DNA of 64,000 nt from Skeletonema tropicum (taxonomy: Eukaryota; Bacillariophyta; Thalassiosirophyceae; Thalassiosirales; Thalassiosiraceae): assembly GCA_037178625.1 (NCBI GenBank), contig CM074133.1:2232001-2296000 (forward strand). The letters are read 5' to 3'. This document shows positions 57,036-64,000 of this stretch, one piece after another. The notes under the pieces are model-generated. The model worked only from the letters and a program-made list of their open reading frames with translations, ran no database searches and was not told the DNA's origin. Every line of letters starts with the position of its first letter. Position 1 is the first letter of the stretch. A program made the translations under genes and the position numbers.

Positions 57036-57884
57036 ATGTTCAAAAAGTCGAAGACTAAAAGGACGGCAGAAACATGCCGTCAGCCACCTTCAAATAATAA
57101 CGAAGGAGGTTCCGAGGCTCGTACAAACCTTTCCAGACTAATAGCAAAGAAAAAGTGGGACGCGGTCTCACATACTCTAACTTCTTCTGTTTCTAATGAA
57201 GAAATTGAAATAGATGCAAAAGGGACGATCAACCAAGATAATATTTTGCACTTTGCCCTTCGCTTTCATGCACCTCTGCGCGTCGTCGAGCTTCTATACA
57301 ATCGTTATCCTCAGTGCGTTAACAAGCCAGATGGTACTGGCAAATTCTGTACACATGTAGCTGCCAAGTATTCAGCTCTTCCCGATGTGATGGCCTACAT
57401 CATCTCAAAGAATCCAGCTGCTGCCGGCTGTCCCGATAACCATGGCAAGTGCCCAATCCACTACGTTGCTGAGTTCTATATCAAACATAGTATCAGGTAC
57501 GAAGATCAGTACATGACAACTGAAGAATTAATGCTTCAAGTTGTTCGGCTATTGAAGCAGGTTGTACCACAAAGCTTCAACCTCGAAGATGAAGACGAGC
57601 GTAATGCTATCGAGATAGCTCTTGAGAGTGATGTTGGCATCAGAGTTGTGAAAATGATGCAACGCACTGCACGAGATGATTGGAGAGAAATGAAGCAAAG
57701 TGGGCACGGAGCGAAGCACGAAGTGTTGGCCAAGAATTTGGAACAATCTGCAAAAGAAGCTCGTGTTTCGCTATTGTCTAACAGCCGACGAAGCGGGATC
57801 ATGCACCACACTCCAAGAGTAGAACAACGTAGCAGTATGAAGAATACCTCCCTCCAACGAAGTTTCACGGCAAAATCTGCGTAG
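57036..57884 (+). CDS. Ankyrin-repeat-like protein
   Basis: A 282-residue single-exon protein. A basic N-terminus (MFKKSKTKRTAE) precedes helical repeats of ankyrin type. The first starts near residue 68 (NILHFALRFHAPLRVVELL), the next at THVAAKYSALPDVMAYI and the third at CPIHYVAEF. A fourth, degenerate one follows around NAIEIALESDVGIRVVKMM. The LHxA core (here LHFA, THVA, IHYV) is recognisable though diverged, as in the large ankyrin families of stramenopiles. The tail is basic and serine-rich. No catalytic domain is attached, so an adaptor role is the most that can be inferred. Confidence 0.75.
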   Translation: MFKKSKTKRTAETCRQPPSNNNEGGSEARTNLSRLIAKKKWDAVSHTLTSSVSNEEIEIDAKGTINQDNILHFALRFHAPLRVVELLYNRYPQCVNKPDGTGKFCTHVAAKYSALPDVMAYIISKNPAAAGCPDNHGKCPIHYVAEFYIKHSIRYEDQYMTTEELMLQVVRLLKQVVPQSFNLEDEDERNAIEIALESDVGIRVVKMMQRTARDDWREMKQSGHGAKHEVLAKNLEQSAKEARVSLLSNSRRSGIMHHTPRVEQRSSMKNTSLQRSFTAKSA

Positions 57885-57975
57885 CTAATGATGAAAGATA
57901 TCATCAACATGTCTCGAGTAGTACATACTTGCAAATGTTTCGAGTTGTAGATAATGGTAATGATGTAAACTCAAT

Positions 57976-58806
57976 CTAGCTAAAGAAGCCTCCAGTCCCA
58001 GCAGGTGATGGTCCATCTCCATCATCGTCGTCATTATTGTTCCTCTTGCTGCTCATATTGTTATTACCGCCACTGAAGTTTCCACCCTTCCTACTCTTCC
58101 TCAACTCCGCTTCAGCTCGAGTCTCCAGAATGTCAACCTGTCTAACAATAACCTTTGGTCTTCGTCGCTGCTCCCCCGACATTTTATCAACCCACCCATC
58201 CATTGTCAATTGCCCCTGAATCCCCAGTCTTGTACCCTTCTCGACATAACTTGTGACATATTCCGCATCCCTTCCCCAAAATTCCAAACCGAACCAATCT
58301 GTTTCTTCTTCACCCGAGCGAATACTTCGAACCTTTCGTTCCAGAGGATGATACTTTCGAGTACACGCCAACGAGAGATTTAGCACAACTTTCCCATCAT
58401 CAAAATAACGTGGCTCGGGGTCATTACCAACACGTCCGACGAGAGTGACAGTGTTTAATTTTGGTAAGTGTTCGTCAAAAGGAGTCGCCAACATTTCCAA
58501 CTCTTCCAAACTCATAGGGGGCTCATCTTCATTCTTTTGTGGTACAGGTGGACCATCTTTTGGATCTACCTTCTCGAAAAAGTTACCTCCCATTGATGCG
58601 GGTTCCTTTTTTGTGCTCTTGACATCATCGAAGAAATCTTCGTTACCTGATGCAGCCGCCAGCTGATGGTGTGTGTATCTAATGTTGTTGTACTTCGATG
58701 AAATCGATGTGGGTGCAAATGCTGCGGCGTCAATCTGCGGGCGATTAATGATCGTACATACCAAACAAAGCGTCGAAACTGCTGCTAATATTGAGTTGTT
58801 CATCAT
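57976..58806 (-). CDS. Single-stranded DNA-binding protein, plastid-targeted
   Basis: The 276-residue protein starts MMNNSILAAVSTLCLVCTI, a signal peptide, followed by DAAAFAPTS. The phenylalanine after the alanines is the diatom plastid-import motif, so the protein should act in plastid DNA replication or repair. The SSB OB-fold spans about residues 113-225: LNTVTLVGRVGNDPEPRYF, VLNLSLACTRKY, TDWFGLEFWGRDAEYV and KGTRLGIQGQL, in the order of bacterial SSB. The C-terminal tail is asparagine/glycine/aspartate-rich and ends GTGGFFS rather than the bacterial acidic DIPF tip. Eighteen further codons upstream (to 58860) lack targeting character, so I chose the ATG at 58806. Confidence 0.88.
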   Translation of the reverse strand: MMNNSILAAVSTLCLVCTIINRPQIDAAAFAPTSISSKYNNIRYTHHQLAAASGNEDFFDDVKSTKKEPASMGGNFFEKVDPKDGPPVPQKNEDEPPMSLEELEMLATPFDEHLPKLNTVTLVGRVGNDPEPRYFDDGKVVLNLSLACTRKYHPLERKVRSIRSGEEETDWFGLEFWGRDAEYVTSYVEKGTRLGIQGQLTMDGWVDKMSGEQRRRPKVIVRQVDILETRAEAELRKSRKGGNFSGGNNNMSSKRNNNDDDDGDGPSPAGTGGFFS

Positions 58807-58860
58807 CTTTGCAATTACTTTTCTATGGTACTGTTGGTTGTTGTTGTGGTTGACTATCAT

Positions 58861-59778
58861 TGTGGGCGGAGTGCGGAGTGTGTCAGTGGAGTGCGAGTCG
58901 AGCGCGCTGCGCGAGCGACGAGGCAGTGGCAGGGGACAGCGGGCGGGACGAGGGCGGGACGGGTACCGGAGGAAGAGAGAGAGAGAGGGGAGGAGACGAC
59001 AGCAGAAAGATACTTCAGATACCGAGGAGATACTCCCAACAGGAGGTCTTCGCCACTATTATTTTAGTCGCTACTCGCTGGGCTTTACGTACCTATTGCA
59101 TTTTGGTCGATCTTCGATCTTCGATTCGAGCGCAGCTCTCTTTATGTCACTAATAGATGATAAAATCTCCAAACAACTACGTCGAGAGCACCTTAGACCT
59201 ATTACTCCAAACTGTCCTACGAGTGATATTATGATCTTAACTCACCGCACAGAACGCGTTCGGCATTTTCAGGCCACTGCCAGCGGGTTTAGCTGACTCT
59301 AACTCTTCTCTGGCAACATTTGCTTCTTGGCATCTCGATCTCGACCGCGTCACAGGCCGAATCTGCAGATGGACAATGCAGTTGTTAGATGAAAATGAAT
59401 GCATAGTGATAAACTTCACATCATTCCCTTTTTATGATTCTTTGTATGAGTCATTGGCGCTGAGTTGAATCTTTGTTTGGGGTTCATATCATAAAGGAGG
59501 GGTTCTAGTACACGATGCAAAAATTTAAACGACATCAATCAACTCAGCTCTGAAGTCATAATTATTGAACAATGTCGAAGTCAAGTGCACTCCTACGTAG
59601 AAAAACATCCATCGATATATTAAACCACTATGAACGCCCAGTATGAATGGCCGCGGATATACGTGACAAAAACTACTCAATTACAGCCAAATCGAAAAAT
59701 GAATCGCCAGGACACGTTTAGTGCTTGTATTGTGTGATACTGGTGATCTTTGTGTGATATACTGGTGATATGAGAAGT
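58861..59778. other. Intergenic region before the satellite
   Basis: Upstream region of the plastid SSB gene. It has a purine-rich GA microsatellite (about 58975-58997) and GC-rich sequence near 58900-58970. Several short open frames on both strands lack recognisable motifs. No gene is supported from here to the end of the window. Confidence 0.55.
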
Positions 59779-60017
59779 TTTGGTAACAGACCTCTTCAAT
59801 GCATCCATGTGGACGACATATCAACTCCAACCTCGGTATGTCTTCTGTAGCTATTATATCAACATGCTCCTCAATCTTTGTCAAGCCCAATGCCCTCTTA
59901 AAAACAAATATTTTCACTATATTGTGTGATGTATTTGTGCTTGTGAACGTTTTAGTCATCAAACCTCTTCTATGCATGCATGTAGACAACATATCAACTC
60001 TAACCTCGGATATGTCA
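59779..60017 (+). repeat. Pair of ~70-bp diverged direct repeats
   Basis: 59785-59857 and 59949-60019 share GTTTT(G/A)GT, ACCTCTTC(A/T)ATGCAT, CATATCAACTC and AACCTCGG in the same order, about 163 bp apart. They are distinct from the 185-bp satellite that follows. Confidence 0.7.
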
Positions 60018-60089
60018 TCTCCATTATACACAGCAACCTATATTGGACAACGCGTTCGCTCCGTATTCTGCCACAACATACCACCTCTA

Positions 60090-63000
60090 CGTGTGCGTCA
60101 ACGTGAATGTGAGCCTGAGCCGCTACTCTGGTGGTTCATTATACCTGGTAACAGTAGTACAGAAGGAAATGCTTGCAGCTCGCGCAATCTACACTTGTAG
60201 CGGCGATGCTACAGATTCGTATGCGTCCTGACGAAGGCCCATTGAGCGTAGAACTAGCCGTATTTTGACACTATTAGGTGTGTATCAACGTGAATATGTG
60301 CCTGAGCAGTTGCTAGTGGTTCATTATACCTGGTAACGATAGTATAGAAGAAAACATACACGGCTCATGTACACTTCATTCGTAGCGGCGATGCAACAGT
60401 TTCGTGTGTGTCCTGATGAAGGCCCATTGAGCGTAGAACTAGCCGAATTTTGACACTTTTACGTGAATAGCGACGTTGACCAGGTAAGCTGAATTCAGTT
60501 CTAGAGGGAGTCTATGATCGATTAACAATATTAACAATTGTGAGTGTTACTACTACTAGACTTCTTCATGGTTGTTAATAGATATGGAGATGATGCTGTC
60601 GACGTGGATCTTTCCTACGCACTTCTTCTGAATATCTACGTAAAGAGATCGATACATAAATACTATTATGTCAGTACCTATCGTACCTCGACAGACGTGA
60701 ATATGTGCCTGAGCCGCTGCTATTGGTTCATTTTACCTGGTAATGATAGTATAGAAGGAAATGATTCCGGCTCACGCAATCTACACTTGTAGTGGCGATG
60801 CTACAGATTCGTATGCGTCCAGACGAAGGCCCATTGAGCGATGAGCCAGCCGTATTTCGACACTTTTACTGAATAGCGACGTGAATATGTGCCTTAGCAG
60901 TTGCTAGTGGTTCATTATAGTTGGTAACAATAGTATAGAAGGAAATAATTGCGGCTCACGCAATCTACACTTGTAGCGGAGATGCTACAGCCTCGTATGC
61001 GTCCTCACGAAGGCCCATTGAGAGTAGAGCTAGCCGAATTTTGACACTTTTACGTGAATAGCGACGTGAATATGTGCCTGAGCCGCTTCTAGTGGTTCAT
61101 TATAGTTGGTAACAGTAGTAAAGAAGGAAATAATTCCGGCTCACGCAATCTACACTTGTAGCGGCGATGCTACAGCTTCGTATGCGTCCTGACGAAGGCC
61201 CATTGAGCGATGAGCTAGCCGAATTTTGACACTTTTACGTGAATAGCGACGTGAATATGTGCCTAAGCAGTTGCTAGTGGTTCATTATAGTTGGTAACAG
61301 TAGTACAGAAGGAAATAATTCCGGCTCACGCAATCTACACCTGTAGCGGCGATGCTACAGCTTCGTATGCGTCCTGACGAAGGCCCATTGAGCGTAGAGC
61401 TAGCCGTATTTTGACACTTTTATGTGTGTATCAACGTGAATATGTGCCTGAGCAGTTGCTAGTGGTTCATTATACCTGGTAACGATAGTATAGAAGAAAA
61501 CATACACGGCTCATGTACACTTCATTCCCAGCGGCGATGCAACAGTATCGTGTGTGTCCTGATGAAGGCCCATTGAGCGTAGAACTAGCCGAATTTTGAC
61601 ACTTTTACGTGAAAAGCGACGTGAATATGTGCCTGAGCTGCTGCTAGTGGTTCATTATACCTGGGAACGATAGTATAGAAGGAAATGATTCCGGCTCACG
61701 CAATCTACACTTGTAGCGGCGATGCTACAGCTTCATATGCGTCGTGATGAAGGCCCATTGAGCGATGAGCTAGCCGTATTTCACACTTTTACGTGAATAG
61801 CGACGTGAATATGTGCCTGAGCCGCTTCTAGTGGTTCATTATACCTGGTAAAGATAGTATAGAAGGAAATGATTGCGGCTCACGCAATCTACACTTGTAG
61901 CGGCGATGCTGCAGCCTCGTATGCGTCCTGACGAAGGCCCATTGAGAGTAGAGCTAGCCGAATTTTGACACTTTTACGTGAATAGCGACGTGAATATGTG
62001 CCTGAGCCGCTTCTAGTGGTTCATTATAGTTGGTAACAGTAGTACAGAAGGAAATAATTCCGGCTCTCGCAATCTACACTTGTAGCGGCGATGCTACAGC
62101 TTCGTATGCGTCCTGACGAAGGCCCATTGAGCGTAGAGCTAGCCGTATTTTGACACTTTTATGTGTGTATCAACGTGAATATGTGGCTGAGCAGTTGCTA
62201 GTGGTTCATTATACCTGGTAACGATAGTATAGAAGATAAAATACACGGCTCATGTAAACTTCATTCGTAGCGGCGATGCAACAGTTTCGTGTGTGTCCTG
62301 ATGAAGGCCCATAGAGGGTAGAACTAGCCGAATTTTGACACTTTTACGTGAAAAGCGACGTGAATATGTGCCTGAGCCGCTGCTATTGGTTCATTATACC
62401 TGGTAACGATAGTATAGAAGGAAATGATTCCGGCTCACGCAATCTACACTTGTAGCGGCGATGCAACAGCTTCATATGCGTCGTGATGAAGGCCCATTGA
62501 GCGATGAGCTAGCCGTATTTCGACACTTTTACTGAATAGCGACGTGAATATGTGCCTGAGCCGCTGCTAGTGGTTCATTATAGTTGGTAACGATAGTATA
62601 GAAGGAAATAATTGCGGCTCACGCAATCTACACTTGTAGCGGCGATGCTGCAGCCTCGTATGCGTCCTGACGAAGGCCCATTGAGAGTAGAGCTAGCCGA
62701 ATTTTGACACTTTTACGTGAATAGCGACGTGAATATGTGCCTGAGCCGCTTCTAGTGGTTCATTATAGTTGGTAACAGTAGTACAGAAGGAAATAATTCC
62801 GGCTCTCGCAATCTACACTTGTAGCGGCGATGCTACAGCTTCGTATGCGTCCTGACGAAGGCCCATTGAGCGTAGAGCTAGCCGAATTTTGACACTTTTA
62901 TGTGTGTATCAACGTGAATATGTGCCTAAGCAGTTGCTAGTGGTTCATTATACCTGGTAACGATAGTATGGAAGATAAAATACACGGCTCATGTACACTT

Positions 63001-64000
63001 CATTCCCAGCGACGATGCAACAGCTTCGTGTGTGTCCTGATGAAGGCCCATTGAGCGTAGAGCTAGCCGAATTTTGACACTTTTACGTGAATAGCGACGT
63101 GAATATGTGCCTGAGCCGCTGCTAGTGGTTCATTTTACCTGGTAATGATAGTATAGAAGGAAATGATTCCGGCTCACGCAATCTACACTTGTAGTGGCGA
63201 TGCTACAGATTCGTATGCGTCCAGACGAAGGCCCATTGAGCGATGAGCTAGCCGTATTTCGACACTTTTACGTGAATAGCGACGAGAATATGTGCCTGAG
63301 CCGCTGCTAGTGGTTCATTATACCTACCTGGGAACGATAGTATAGAAGGAAATGATTCCGACTCACGCAATCTACACTTGTAGCGGCGATGCTGCAGCCT
63401 CGTATGCGTCCTGACGAAGGCCCATTGAGAGTAGAGCTAGCCGAATTTTGACACTTTTACGTGAATAGCGACGTGAATATGTGCCTGAGCCGCTTCTAGT
63501 GGTTCATTATAGTTGGTAACAGTAGTACAGAAGGAAATAATTCCGGCTCACGCAATCTACACCTGTAGCGGCGATGCTACAGCTTCGTATGCGTCCTGAC
63601 GAAGGCCCATTGAGCGTAGAGCTAGCCGAATTTTGACACTTTTATGTGTGTATCAACGTGAATATGTGCCTAAGCAGTTGCTAGTGGTTCATTATACCTG
63701 GTAACGATAGTATAGAAGATAACATACACGGCTCATGTACACTTCATTCCCAGCGACGATGCAACAGTTTCGTGTGTGTCCTGATGAAGGCCCATTGAGC
63801 GTAGAGCTAGCCGAATTTTGACACTTTTACGTGAATAGCGACGTGAATATGTGCCTGAGCCGCTGCTATTGGTTCATTTTACCTGGTAACGATAGTATAG
63901 AAGGAAATGATTCCGGCTCACGCAATCTACACATGTAGCGGCGATGCTACAGATTCGTATGCGTCCAGACGAAGGCCCATTGAGCGATGAGCTAGCCGTA
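60090..64000 (+). repeat. ~185-bp satellite with four-monomer higher-order repeat
   Basis: Monomers recur every 184-185 bp: the landmark AAGGCCCATTGAG is at 60234, 60419, 60826, 61010, 61195, 61380, 61565, 61750 and 61934, and continues to the window end. One interval (60419 to 60826) is 407 bp and contains unrelated sequence. A variant monomer marked by ATACACGGCTCATGTA occurs at about 60356, 61502, 62241, 62980 and 63724. The last three spacings are about 740 bp, so every fourth monomer is of this type. Several monomers can form a CTGTAGC/GCTACAG hairpin. No coding frame is conserved. The array runs off the window. Confidence 0.93.

Noticed and set aside
58860..59300. Arginine-rich open frames upstream of the SSB gene
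   Set aside because: Frames overlap in GA/GC-rich DNA and have no domain or start context; they are probably promoter sequence.
60090..64000. CTGACGA/CTGATGA box in each satellite monomer, as in a hammerhead ribozyme
   Set aside because: The box is conserved, but the following sequence gives GCCGAAT or GCCGTAT instead of GAAA, and no complete set of three stems could be drawn.

Overview
The window reads as nuclear DNA of a diatom or a close stramenopile alga. Genes are compact, some have short GT-AG introns of about 100-130 bp, and a nuclear single-stranded DNA-binding protein carries a signal peptide followed by the AAFAP-type motif that diatoms use for plastid import. A mitochondrial complex I subunit is also nuclear-encoded. 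No bacterial operons, ribosome-binding sites, tRNA/rRNA genes or CRISPR arrays were seen. The species cannot be named from the sequence alone.

Layout. 0.3-4.2 kb: METTL18-like protein methyltransferase, complex I subunit NDUFS7, an F-box protein. 5.2-6.7 kb: an intact small LTR element (identical 121-bp LTRs, CATCC target duplication) carrying one repetitive, unrecognised ORF. 6.9-9.4 kb: four-exon FAD oxidoreductase. 9.7-13.1 kb: a repeat that recurs at 30.6-32.0 kb, here holding a 1.93-kb TIR transposon whose empty site is preserved in the second copy. 13.2-15.3 kb: a SET-domain methyltransferase gene cut off by a fragment of Penelope-like reverse transcriptase. 16.5-26.4 kb: a 13-exon gene for a secreted protein of about 2,890 residues fusing DUF1800, DUF1501, a CBM6-like domain and three almost identical F5/8C lectin-like repeats, followed by a decayed relative. 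28.0-30.4 kb: an ionotropic glutamate receptor-like channel. 32.1-34.1 kb: a second, longer Penelope-like RT with a hammerhead-like fold downstream. 34.1-38.5 kb: two chalcone-isomerase-like genes (one broken), a BMT5-like rRNA methyltransferase with zinc fingers, and a small unknown.

38.7-54.3 kb is dominated by two nearly identical LTR elements (A and B) in inverted orientation around a RING/PDZ gene. Each has 174-bp LTRs, its own 4-bp target duplication and only decayed coding sequence; a 622-bp TIR element sits inside A's left LTR. 54.5-58.8 kb holds an RWDD2-like gene, an unknown conserved protein, an ankyrin protein and the plastid SSB. From about 60.1 kb to the window end lies a ~185-bp satellite organised as a four-monomer higher-order repeat of about 740 bp.

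The host genes are mostly unrelated housekeeping or surface genes; what ties the window together is repeated invasion by mobile DNA, often directly at gene edges (SET gene truncated, CHI-like gene abutted, LTRs just upstream of the RING/PDZ and RWDD2 genes). Three otherwise good genes each need one single-base frame correction, which may reflect assembly indels rather than decay.
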